DNA of 64,000 nucleotides from NCBI RefSeq assembly GCF_000308835.1, contig NZ_BAGN01000428.1, forward strand, positions 28,196 through 92,195, in the 5' to 3' direction. Within the stretch, counting starts at the first letter, position 1, and each line of letters opens with the position of its first letter. Below are positions 43,486 through 52,161 of this stretch, one piece after another. This DNA is from Nocardia vinacea NBRC 16497. Its GTDB lineage: Bacteria > Actinomycetota > Actinomycetes > Mycobacteriales > Mycobacteriaceae. The notes below the pieces were generated by a model. The model ran no database searches and was not told where the DNA came from. It was given only the letters and a program-made list of their open reading frames with translations. A program made the position numbers and the translations under genes.

Positions 43486-44937
43486 ATGGCACAGATGACC
43501 GCACCGTCCCCATTGGAAGCCGATGGACGCAGGATCGAAACAGACTTCATGGGTGCTCGGGAAATCCCGGCTGCCGCCTACTGGGGTATCCAGACGCTCC
43601 GTGCCAGAGAGAACTTCGCCATCACCGGTACGGAGATCTCCTCGTATCCACTGCTCGTCGAGGCACTTGCGCAGATCAAGCATGCAGCGGTATTGGCAAA
43701 CTTCGATCTGGGCTTTATCGACGATGTGAAGAAGGACGCCATCGGTAAGGCCTGCGAGGACATCGAACAGGGCCGCTTGCTGGACCAATTCGTGGTCGAT
43801 GTCATCCAGGGTGGCGCCGGCACCTCGACGAATATGAACGCCAACGAGGTCATCGCCAACCGCGCACTGGAGATCCTCGGGTTCGACAAGGGCGAGTACT
43901 CCAGGATTCACCCCAACGGCGACGTGAACATGGGCCAGTCCACCAACGACGTCTATCCCACCGCGATTCGGATCGCGACCATCCAGGGCACCCGAAAGTT
44001 GTCAGCCGCCATGGCCCATCTTCGCCTGGCCTTGGCGCGCAAGGCCGTCGAGTTCGACGATGTGGTGAAGGTCGGCAGAACTCAACTGCAGGACGCGGTG
44101 CCGATGACCCTCGGTCAGGAGTTCAGCACTTATGCGGTGATGGTCGATGAGGATGAACGTCGAATCCGCGAAGCGCTGGTCCACCTGCATGAGATCAATC
44201 TGGGGGCAACCGCCATCGGTACCGGCCTCAACACCCATCCCGACTACGCCGCCCGTGCATGCACGCACCTGCAACGCATCACCGGCCTGCCGCTGGTGAC
44301 GGCCGGCAACCTGGTGGAAGCCACCCAGGACTGCGGAGCCTTCGTGCTGTTCTCGGGGATGCTCAAACGAGTCGCGGTGAAACTGTCGAAGATCTGCAAT
44401 GACCTGCGGCTGCTGTCCTCCGGCCCCCGGGCCGGCCTCGCCGAGATCAACCTCCCGCCACGACAGGCGGGATCGAGCATCATGCCCGGAAAGGTCAACC
44501 CGGTCATACCGGAAGTGGTCAACCAGGTGGCCTTCGAGGTCATCGGCAACGACCTCACCGTCACCATGGCGGCAGAGGCCGGGCAGTTGCAGCTGAACGC
44601 CTTCGAACCGATCATTGCGCGTTCACTGTTCGCCAGCCTGTCCTCTCTCACCGCCGCATGCACCAGCCTGGCCGACCACTGCATCGACGGGATCACCGCC
44701 AATAAGGACTTCCTACGCTTCCAGGTCGAGGCGAGCATCGGAGTCGTGACCGTCCTCAACCCGCTGATCGGCTACGACGCGGCAACCTCCATCGCCCGGC
44801 AGGCCCTGACCGAGGGGCGCAGCGTCACCGAACTCGTGCTGGAGCGCAGACTGCTCACCGCCGCTGACCTCGGCGACATCCTGCGTCCCGAACACCTGGC
44901 CAACCCACAAGCCCGCACCACCCAACGGCTGCCCTAG
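43486..44937 (+). CDS. aspA: Aspartate ammonia-lyase
   Basis: This is a 483-residue member of the fumarase/aspartase superfamily. GAGTSTNMNANEVIANRALE, NGDVNMGQSTNDVYPTAIRI and the signature GSSIMPGKVNPVIPEVVNQV with the catalytic Ser loop are all intact, and the length suits aspartase. It deaminates L-aspartate to fumarate and ammonia. It lies 126 bases after the hydroxyacid dehydrogenase on the same strand and could link nitrogen released in this pathway to the citric acid cycle. A role on an N-substituted aspartate cannot be excluded. An operator box before it was not found. Confidence 0.88.
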   Translation: MAQMTAPSPLEADGRRIETDFMGAREIPAAAYWGIQTLRARENFAITGTEISSYPLLVEALAQIKHAAVLANFDLGFIDDVKKDAIGKACEDIEQGRLLDQFVVDVIQGGAGTSTNMNANEVIANRALEILGFDKGEYSRIHPNGDVNMGQSTNDVYPTAIRIATIQGTRKLSAAMAHLRLALARKAVEFDDVVKVGRTQLQDAVPMTLGQEFSTYAVMVDEDERRIREALVHLHEINLGATAIGTGLNTHPDYAARACTHLQRITGLPLVTAGNLVEATQDCGAFVLFSGMLKRVAVKLSKICNDLRLLSSGPRAGLAEINLPPRQAGSSIMPGKVNPVIPEVVNQVAFEVIGNDLTVTMAAEAGQLQLNAFEPIIARSLFASLSSLTAACTSLADHCIDGITANKDFLRFQVEASIGVVTVLNPLIGYDAATSIARQALTEGRSVTELVLERRLLTAADLGDILRPEHLANPQARTTQRLP

Positions 44938-45203
44938 TGCCGTGCGGTGCCGGATGCGGACTCTGCCCTCGGACCGATGATCGCTGGCAGCGGATCGGTT
45001 GCGTACTCGGCACCATGATTCCCGACGCAGAACCGAAGGAGAGAATTCACCAGACTCCGATCGCCCACCGGACCCGTTCAGGCTGACCATTGTTCGTGAA
45101 CGCACCCCGTCCTGGCGGGCGGGCGCCGACCCCTCTCGCCCTCCGGCCGTTTCCGTACCTCAGACCGGCCGCACAGCCAGCTGCCTGCCGAACAGAGAAA
45201 CCA
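44938..45203. other. Short intergenic region, nothing recognised
   Basis: 266 bases follow aspA. No convincing gene, hairpin or operator box was seen. Confidence 0.4.
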
Positions 45204-45641
45204 ATGTCCATACGCAACAAGGGGGCACACCTGGGGGAAAGCCCGGATCACTCCGGCACCGCTGTACCGAGCGGATTCGATCCGGTGGAGTCAGATATCC
45301 GGCGCTACCGTCGACGGCGCGAACGACGACGAGATGCCGAACGATATCGCCTGAAACAGCTCAGCAAACACCCAAAAGAAGTAGAAGATTTCCTCGCTTT
45401 CGCCCGCCTTTGGGCACCGTTCGGCGGTCTGCCGGAGGAGGAGACCTTCATCAAATTCGGGATGCGCCCGCGGCGGTTCATCGAACGACTCTGGCAAATA
45501 CTCGCCGAAATCCCCTGTGAAAAACAGGAAGTGGACGATATCCGGCAGGCCTACCCGCCGCCTGCGGCGGTGGTAACGGGTCCTGACTCCGGCGCTCCCA
45601 TGACCGCGGATGGTCGAATGACGCCGGGTGGGGCGCCGTGA
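45204..45641 (+). CDS. Conserved hypothetical protein, helical
   Basis: This is a 145-residue basic protein; ATG 45204 is chosen, with GAGAAACC before it, while the frame is open back to 45090. The middle (about 35-105) is an Arg/Glu-rich helix followed by FLAFARLWAPFGGLPEEETF and GMRPRRFIERLWQILAEIPC. This pattern of Trp/Gly and Arg-Phe resembles small actinobacterial helical proteins with an HTH-like C-terminal half (DUF3263-like), which are thought to bind nucleic acid. Its function is unknown. The N- and C-terminal 30 residues are of low complexity. Confidence 0.6.
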   Translation: MSIRNKGAHLGESPDHSGTAVPSGFDPVESDIRRYRRRRERRRDAERYRLKQLSKHPKEVEDFLAFARLWAPFGGLPEEETFIKFGMRPRRFIERLWQILAEIPCEKQEVDDIRQAYPPPAAVVTGPDSGAPMTADGRMTPGGAP

Positions 45642-45797
45642 TTCCCGCCGCCATCCAACGACGAAAATGCATACCTGTCCTGCAGTTTTACACTGGGACG
45701 AAATCCTCGATTCGCTATCCTCTGGGCAGCGATCGGCGGCCCCAGCGTGCCCATTGACGCGCAGCATATTCGCTTGCGGCATCTCCCTCGGAATCCC

Positions 45798-45875
45798 TTA
45801 CTCGGTATCTCCGGTGGACATGTACCCGTCGATGATCTGCTTGTAGCGGCCGTCGGTGTAGCCCTCGAAGGGCGC
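45798..45875 (-). pseudogene. C-terminal scrap of an unidentified protein
   Basis: The minus strand reads APFEGYTDGRYKQIIDGYMS TGDTE and stop, which looks like a real protein end, but I cannot name the family. It meets the aldo/keto reductase relic at about 45872, marking an old junction. Confidence 0.25.
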
Positions 45876-46392
45876 GACCACTGCCGCGTTCTACGCCAGC
45901 AGCGACGGCACCGTCAGCGCAAATGCCCCGATCCGCGAGACCTTCACCCCTACCCGACCGACATGGTCGTCGCCACCAAGGTCGGCCCGGCGCAGACCCC
46001 AGAGGGCGGACTGCAGCAGACCACGGCCTCAGCAACGTCGACACCGACCAGCTCGCGGAGGCCCGGGCAATCGCGCCCGTCGCGGCCGTGCAGAGCCATT
46101 TCCACGCTGGGAAACGCGACGACACCGAGCTCCTGAGGGCTTGTGAGGAAGCCTGTATTGCCTTTGTGCCGTTCTTCCCGCTCGGTGGCGGCACGATCGA
46201 CCTCACCGGTAACCGCATGGCCATGGCCGCCCAACGGCACGGCGCCACCGTCGCGCAGATCGCCCTGGCCTGGCTCCTCGCCTCCTCCCCCGTCACCCTC
46301 GCCATCCCCGGCACCGGGTCTCCCCCCATCTGGCCGAGAACATTGCCGGGGCGATCACCCTCACCCCGGAAGATCTCTCCAACCTCGCATGA
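45872..46392 (+). pseudogene. Aldo/keto reductase gene relic
   Basis: The plus strand reads PYPTDMVVATKVGPAQTPEG, then after a deletion SNVDTDQLAEARAIAPVAAV and LACEEA-like LLRACEEACIAFVPFFPLGG. It goes on to VAQIALAWLLASSPVTLAIP and, in another frame, HLAENIAGAITLTPEDLSNL. These follow the aldo/keto reductase fold order, but the catalytic Asp-Tyr part is missing, about 80 residues are lost in the middle, and there are frameshifts near 45955 and 46320. It cannot be functional. Confidence 0.75.
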
Positions 46393-46590
46393 CACAAGAG
46401 TGAGCCCACACAGTCACCGGTGACCGATCCGGTGGCGGCCTCGAATCCGCGTGCTGCGCACCGCTGCCGACAAGGGTGGCCACGAGCGGTCCCCGGCAGT
46501 AGCCGACGCTATTGTGGAGCTAATCGGACTGATGTCCGGTTCTCGGACGGTGCCGTGCGAGGTTGTGGCTCCAAACCTGGTTGGAGCGAA

Positions 46591-47216
46591 ATGAAGTCCG
46601 GGAACGACGGACCGCAACGCTCGGATGCACAGCGCAATCGCGAGCGAATCCTGGCGGTGGCGCTGGCCGAGTTGTCGCGCGACGCGGATGCCCCGCTGAG
46701 TTCGATCGCCAAAAAGGCAGGGTCGGGCAAGGCAGGTTCTACCGCAACTTCCCCAACCGTGAAGCGCTCGTTCTGGAGATTTACCGCCATGAGGTGCAAC
46801 CACTCACCGATGCTGCGACAGAATTGCTCGATAACCGGGTGCCCGACCAGGCCCTGCGTGAATGGATGGAGCGGCTCGCCCGCTTCGCCGTCACCAAGGT
46901 CGGTTTGTCGGATGCCATGCGTCGGTTCATCGGCACGACCGACGCCCCAGCACAGCCGGGATACGCACGAGTAGTCGAGACGATCGAGACTCTGCTCGCG
47001 GCCAATCACGAGGCAGGCACCATCCGTCCCGGGGTGACCGCCGACGACTTCATCCTCTCCATCGCCGGCCTCTGGCAGATCGATACCCGCGGAGACTGGC
47101 AAGCCAAGACCGCTCGGCTCCTGGACCTCGTCATGGACGGTCTGCGCGCCGGAGCGCCCAGACAGGGAAATCAACGCGCTGAGATCGATACCGACGCCGC
47201 GGATCTCAGCAGCTGA
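46591..47216 (+). pseudogene. TetR-family regulator with single-base frameshift
   Basis: ATG 46591 follows GGAGCGAA. The first frame gives RNRERILAVALAELSRDADA and LSSIAKKAG, the usual first helices. Near 46730 one base, most simply a G in a G run, is missing; the second frame then continues with VGQGRFYRNFPNREALVLEI and a normal ligand domain to 47216. Restoring the base would give a protein of about 208 residues. It may be a recent pseudogene or a sequencing error; the rest of the gene is undamaged. Confidence 0.8.
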
Positions 47217-47370
47217 TTTCGATATTCCCTGGGTGGCGATCCATAGGCCTTGCGTCGCAATGAAGACGCTCGGGTCAGCCAATTACACTCGGGCTGCGTG
47301 CCGATGATCTCGGCGTACGCATCCGCAGCGGGTGCGCTGCCGTGTCGGCGACCGCCTCGAGTTCAGGCTC

Positions 47371-47460
47371 ATGGACCAAACACCGGCGGTAATCTCCAAT
47401 GCCGTAGCCCCTTTCGGTGGCGTCAACCAATCCGGCTTGGGCCGCGATGGGATCGAGCAT
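47371..47460 (+). pseudogene. Aldehyde dehydrogenase C-terminal scrap
   Basis: The frame reads MDQTPAVISNAVAPFGGVNQ followed by SGLGRDG, close to the GabD ending (VSNPAAPFGGVKQSGLGREG). Nothing more of an aldehyde dehydrogenase is present. It is part of a decaying stretch. Confidence 0.6.
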
Positions 47461-47930
47461 ACGTCCACCCAGTCGCCAGAGCACTCGCCCATCACCATCT
47501 CGACGGCTGGAATCCCACCCGCATCGCCACCGAACTGAACAAGAGCCGCTCCACCATCAGCCGGACACTCAGCGATGCCGCGACCTTCCGGTCCCACGAA
47601 ACGACCCGCGAAGATCGCTGTCACGAGCGGGACAATCCGGAGCAGCCACGACAATTTCTCCCACCAGACGAACTCGCAGTGACCGCGAAATCCTCCCCCG
47701 CAAAGTGATCAGCTCCGTTTACCCCCCGCTGGTGCGGGCCACCTGCTCCCCCGGGCCCCACAGTCAATCGTGCAGACACCACCCGAACAGAACAGACGCA
47801 TCGATCGGGCACCCCGCGCGAGCGTCTTGCCCGGCAACAAATGACATGACGATATTCCCGCCCCGACAATTTCGATGTGTACCCAATCCGCCTTGCCCGG
47901 ACTGGTCGCACTCGTGGCGGGCCGACGATG
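47461..47930. other. Decayed intergenic stretch
   Basis: No intact gene is seen. One plus-strand piece near 47495-47590 reads GWNPTRIATELNKSRSTISR, which resembles a helix-turn-helix of a transposase or regulator, but without start or continuation. Confidence 0.3.
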
Positions 47931-48602
47931 TCAAGAGTTCGCCGTGATTACGTGTCCTCCTTGGCTCGCAGGCTCATCTACGGCGGCCGGGGCCACCTGC
48001 GAAGCAACGCCGATACTCGGCGCTATCCATCGACGTAGAAACCGACGCAATTCGGCACCGGCTCGACTACCAGACATCGGGTCGACGGCGAATGACAGCA
48101 GGATCCGCAGCAGGTATTCGATCATTTCGGTCAGCGAATCCCCGGTGTATCCGGATGCGGCCCAGTCGACGTCGGAGCGGTCGAGCACCGTGCGGCATGC
48201 CTCGAAGGCGGCCTCGCCCATCGCGACCCGGGAGAACGTTGCCGGCCGGCCCGTCGACAGCAAAAGACCGAGGTATCGGTCGTGCGGGACGCGTTCAACT
48301 GTGTAGGCGATAGCCTCGACAGCCAGATCCGCAGGATCGGTGATCCCTGCGAGATGAGCAAGCAGCCGATCGAGATACCCATCGGCCGCGGCGTACCCCA
48401 CCGCTGCGAACAGGTCCTCGGTGCTGGAGAAGTGGCGATAGACCGTCTGCCGGATCACCCCGAGCTCGGCCGCCACATCGGACAGAGTCGCCTTGCGCGC
48501 ACCGTGTCTGTCGATACACCGCATCGCTGCGTCGATAATGCGTTCCCTGGCCTCGGCGTCATCGCGTGGAGGCGATCCGTTCCATGCCGGTCGTCGACTC
48601 AT
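47931..48602 (-). CDS. TetR-family transcriptional regulator
   Basis: This is a 223-residue protein starting at ATG 48600-48602; the open frame reaches back to 48758. The HTH is AMRCIDRHGARKATLSDVAA followed by ELGVIRQTVYRHFSSTEDLF. The ligand domain is hydrophobic and has no recognised signature. It lies downstream of the aldehyde dehydrogenase-P450 pair on the same strand and is the only intact regulator of the 48-64 kb cluster in view, so it probably controls it. A perfect 9-9-9 inverted repeat in the P450 promoter (51779-51805) is a likely target. Confidence 0.85.
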   Translation of the reverse strand: MSRRPAWNGSPPRDDAEARERIIDAAMRCIDRHGARKATLSDVAAELGVIRQTVYRHFSSTEDLFAAVGYAAADGYLDRLLAHLAGITDPADLAVEAIAYTVERVPHDRYLGLLLSTGRPATFSRVAMGEAAFEACRTVLDRSDVDWAASGYTGDSLTEMIEYLLRILLSFAVDPMSGSRAGAELRRFLRRWIAPSIGVASQVAPAAVDEPASQGGHVITANS

Positions 48603-48827
48603 ATCACCAGTGTGCGGGACCGAGGTGGCAGCAGTCGGGACCCTGTGCCTGGTACCCTGACTCTCCGAACCGATCGGGAACGCCATATGTGCATCTCTTC
48701 GCGATTCCCACCCATGGGCGGTCCCGCGGTCATTCATGTCACTGGAATCGAACCCCACTGCCCTCCTCAGCCTTTCGGCCGCACATTCGCCTCATTGCTG
48801 GATCGCACTGCTCCGCACGGCGCGTCA
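48603..48827. other. Intergenic region before TetR gene
   Basis: 225 bases between the aldehyde dehydrogenase stop and the TetR start, both on the minus strand. No gene or clear hairpin was seen; a separate TetR promoter is likely here. Confidence 0.35.
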
Positions 48828-50363
48828 TCAGGACGTGAGCCACCGTCCCAGCTTGGTACCGAAGCCGTACTTGACCACCGCCTCCAGGCTTTGGATCGTC
48901 TTCTGCGAGTAGGGATACCAGACGCTGCCGCGCTCGGTCTGCCAGCGATCGAGCAGTATCGGCTGGGGCTGGGTGTATCCGCGCAGTGCGTCTGTTCCGT
49001 TGACATGGCCGACGCCACTGTCTTTGCGCCCGCCGAACGGCGCTTCGGGTACCCCGTAGATCACTGCCGCGTCATTGTGGACAACTGATCCTGTGGTGAG
49101 CCGCGCAGCGATTCGACGCGCCTTGTCGCTGTCTTTGGTGAACACCGAACCGCTCAGACCGTAATGGCTGTCGTTAGCGAGGCGGATCGCCTCGTCTTCG
49201 TCGCGAACGCGGGTGATCGCCACTACCGGACCGAAGGTTTCCTCGGTCATGAGTTGCATAGCGTGGGTCGCGCCGACGACGACAGTGGGCTGGAAGTACA
49301 GACCGTTCCCGGCTACGGGCGCACCGCCGACAGCGATATCGGCGCCCTTGGCCTTGGCGTCGTCGATATGCCGGGTGACGACGTCGAGCTGGCGATCCCA
49401 GAACAAGGGCCCCATATCGGCGTCGCCGGCACCGTAGGTGACGGCGGCGGCGCGTTGGGTTACCCGCCGAATGAATTCGTCAGCGACGCTGTCGACGACG
49501 TAGACCCGCTCGATGCTCATGCACACCTGGCCGGTATTGAACATCGACAGATAGACAGCGCCAGCCGCGGCGCGTTCGAGGTCTGCGTCCGCGCAGACGA
49601 TCATGGCGTCCTTGCCGCCCAATTCCAGGGTGCAGGGCACCAGCCGGGGCGCGCATGAGGCCGCGATCTTGCGCCCGGTGCCGACACTTCCGGTGAAACA
49701 CACCTTGTCGATGTCGGCGTCGACCAGCGCTGCGCCGGTTTCGCCGTCACCGTGCAGCACTTGGACCACATCGTCGGGCACGCCCGCTTTGTGCAAGATA
49801 CGCGCTACCCATTCGCCCGATCGCGGCGTCACCTCCGAAGGCTTGAGGATGACGGTGTTGCCCGCCAGCAGTGCCTGCACGACCGGGTTGAGCGACAGCA
49901 CGAACGGTGCGTTCCACGGCGTGATCACCCCGACGACACCCAGCGGTTGGTGATGGATGTAGAGCTTTTTCAGTGGGCGAAGTGAGCCGTGCAATCGTTG
50001 CCGATGCGGCCGCAGAACCCGGTGGGCGTATCGACTCCAGTAATTGAGGAAGTCGCAGGCGGGAACAATCTCCACCATCAGCGCCTCGATCCGCGGCTTG
50101 CCGGTCTCGGCACAGACAGTGCCGATGATCTCCTCGCGGCAATCGACGAGTATCTGCACCGCTGAACGCACGATCCTCGCGCGCTCACGCACACTCAGCG
50201 CGGCCCAATCAGGCTGTGCAACACGGGCTTTCGCCACGACACGTTCGACGTCCTCGGTAGTACCGACTTCGATCTCGTCAATCGGCTGTCGATCTATCGG
50301 GCTGTCCAGCGCGAGGCGACGGTGACCGTCGACGGAGTCAGGGAGTGGGCGGACGATAGCCAT
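48828..50363 (-). CDS. Aldehyde dehydrogenase
   Basis: This 511-residue family member has GVVGVITPWNAPFVLSLNPV, FTGSVGTGRKIAAS, the Glu in LELGGKDAMIV and the catalytic Cys in NTGQVCMSIERVYVV. FGGRKDSGVGHVNGTDALRG and a 50-residue C-terminal tail (WYPYSQKTIQSLEAVVKYGF) put it with the long-chain or aromatic aldehyde type that is often next to P450 genes in actinobacteria. It follows the P450 by 27 bases on the same strand. It should oxidise an aldehyde made by the P450 to the acid. Confidence 0.9.
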   Translation of the reverse strand: MAIVRPLPDSVDGHRRLALDSPIDRQPIDEIEVGTTEDVERVVAKARVAQPDWAALSVRERARIVRSAVQILVDCREEIIGTVCAETGKPRIEALMVEIVPACDFLNYWSRYAHRVLRPHRQRLHGSLRPLKKLYIHHQPLGVVGVITPWNAPFVLSLNPVVQALLAGNTVILKPSEVTPRSGEWVARILHKAGVPDDVVQVLHGDGETGAALVDADIDKVCFTGSVGTGRKIAASCAPRLVPCTLELGGKDAMIVCADADLERAAAGAVYLSMFNTGQVCMSIERVYVVDSVADEFIRRVTQRAAAVTYGAGDADMGPLFWDRQLDVVTRHIDDAKAKGADIAVGGAPVAGNGLYFQPTVVVGATHAMQLMTEETFGPVVAITRVRDEDEAIRLANDSHYGLSGSVFTKDSDKARRIAARLTTGSVVHNDAAVIYGVPEAPFGGRKDSGVGHVNGTDALRGYTQPQPILLDRWQTERGSVWYPYSQKTIQSLEAVVKYGFGTKLGRWLTS

Positions 50364-50390
50364 GAGGCTCTCCTCGGTTCGGGTTCGCGC

Positions 50391-51617
50391 TCACTGGTAG
50401 CGGACATCCCAGTGTTTGATGCCGTTGATGAAGCTCGATCGCAGGCGCTGCGGCTCGGTGACCTGCTGCAGGTTCGGCATCACGTCGGCAATTGCGTTGA
50501 ACACGAGATCCAGCTGCAAACGAGCAAGGTTGGCGCCGACGCAGTAGTGGGCACCCGTGCCGCCGAATCCGAGGTGCGGATTGGGGTCGCGCAGAATGTC
50601 GAAGGTGAAGGGATCGTCGAAGGCTTCCTCGTCGAAATTGGCAGAGCTGTAGAACATTGCCACCCGCTGGCCGCGTTGGATCGATTGCCCCGCGAGTTCC
50701 ACGTCCTCGGTGGCGGTACGCTGGAATGCGGTGACCGGGGTGGCCCAGCGGACGATTTCGTCCGGTGCTGTGCGTGGTCGCTGCTGCTGGTAGAGCTCCC
50801 ATTGCTCGGGATGGTCGACGAATGCCTTCATGCCATGAGTTGTGGCGTTGCGGGTCGTCTCGTTACCTGCCACGGTCAGCAGGATCACGAAGAATCCGAA
50901 CTCTTCCGATGTCAGCGACTCGCCGTCGACATCGGCGGTGACCAGTTGGGAAACGATATCGTCCATCGGACACTCCCGGCGGGCCTCGGCCATCTGCCAT
51001 GCGTAACCGAGGACCTCCGCGGTAGCGGCGACCGGGTCGCCGTACTCCGGATCATCGAAATTGAGCATCTGGTTCGACCAATCGAACAGCTTGCCCCGAT
51101 CTGCCTGAGGCACTCCGAGTAGTTCGGCGATCGCCTGCAACGGCAGCTCGCAGGCGACCTGCTCCACGAAGTCTCCGCCGCCGGTTTTCTTGGCCGCGTG
51201 CACGATCGCCTCGGCCCGTTCGGTCAGCGCTATGCGCAGGCTCTCGACGGCACGCGGGGTGAAACCCTTCGAGATGATCCGGCGGACCCGGCTGTGCTTG
51301 GGGGGGTCCATGTTGATCAGCATGGTCTTGGTCATCTCGAACGCCTCGGGTTCCACGTCGCCGGGGAAGCGGATAATCGCGCCATTGGCGTTGGAGGAGA
51401 ACAGATCCGGCTTCCGGGAAATCTCGCGGATGTCTTCATGCCGGCTGACGACCCAGAAACCGCCGTCGCGGTAGGGGGCGCTCATCTCGTCGCTCTGCGC
51501 GTTCCACCACACCGGTGCGGTGCGCCGCAACAGGGCGAATTCCTGGACCGGCGTTCTGTCGGCCCACAGGTCGGGATCAGCGAAATCCAGACCTGCGGGT
51601 AGTAATTGCTGTGCCAC
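50391..51617 (-). CDS. Cytochrome P450, CYP125/CYP142-like
   Basis: This is a 408-residue soluble P450. MDPPKHSRVRRIISKGFTPR is typical of CYP124/125/142-like proteins, the I-helix has AGNETTRN, and the heme loop is GFGGTGAHYCVGANLAR with the Cys ligand. The unusual GGTGAHxC form and the ending INGIKHWDVRY are shared with CYP125, the steroid C26/27 hydroxylase of Mycobacterium and Rhodococcus. It probably hydroxylates a terminal methyl of a sterol-like or isoprenoid chain, receiving electrons from the ferredoxin reductase encoded divergently at 52162. The exact substrate cannot be stated. Confidence 0.9.
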   Translation of the reverse strand: MAQQLLPAGLDFADPDLWADRTPVQEFALLRRTAPVWWNAQSDEMSAPYRDGGFWVVSRHEDIREISRKPDLFSSNANGAIIRFPGDVEPEAFEMTKTMLINMDPPKHSRVRRIISKGFTPRAVESLRIALTERAEAIVHAAKKTGGGDFVEQVACELPLQAIAELLGVPQADRGKLFDWSNQMLNFDDPEYGDPVAATAEVLGYAWQMAEARRECPMDDIVSQLVTADVDGESLTSEEFGFFVILLTVAGNETTRNATTHGMKAFVDHPEQWELYQQQRPRTAPDEIVRWATPVTAFQRTATEDVELAGQSIQRGQRVAMFYSSANFDEEAFDDPFTFDILRDPNPHLGFGGTGAHYCVGANLARLQLDLVFNAIADVMPNLQQVTEPQRLRSSFINGIKHWDVRYQ

Positions 51618-51778
51618 GATGCACCTCCTGATCTACGGCGATATCGGCACGGCCTTCGCACATGACGCGCTCAGCGGGCAGATGACTGCCCGCCGGATGA
51701 CCGTGCCGCCGCCAGGGCCGCCGCGAAGATCGAACGAGTTTCTGTTCACTGTCTGTAGCCCTGACTGTCGAGACATAA

Positions 51779-51805
51779 TCATACACATCAGTTCACTGTG
51801 TATGA
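51779..51805. promoter_or_regulatory. Perfect 9-9-9 inverted repeat, likely TetR operator
   Basis: TCATACACA (51779-51787) and TGTGTATGA (51797-51805) are exact reverse complements separated by nine bases. It lies about 160 bases upstream of the P450 start, in the divergent region shared with FprB. A related CATACATATG occurs near 52019. The size and symmetry suit a TetR dimer pair. Confidence 0.55.
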
Positions 51806-52161
51806 CTAGACAATCTTGTCGGATACCGGGCAGATCATCCAGCACCGGCCCCGGAACCACACGAGCCGGCGGCGGACTCGGGCGCGATAGCCGCATTCAC
51901 GCCTTCGCGGCCGCTGTCGATCCGCACTTCGAACCGGCTGAACTGCCAGAACTCCAACGTCGAGCGCACGACGACACCGGGGTGCCTGTTGTCACTGCAA
52001 TGCCGCCATAGTACTGTCCATACATATGTCCAGCTCTGTGTCCGGGCAGAGCTCCAAACACATGAACGCCGACGCACCCGTACGAATGCGCTGTCCAGGC
52101 CGGGCAACCCGGCTACTGAGGCGCGTCACAGTGGTGAAGGCGTCGGATCTATCGGAGAGCC
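51806..52161. other. Divergent P450/FprB promoter region
   Basis: No gene is supported. The piece 52015-52032 with TCCATACATATGTCC is AT-richer than the rest and could be a promoter or a second operator for the plus-strand genes. Confidence 0.35.
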
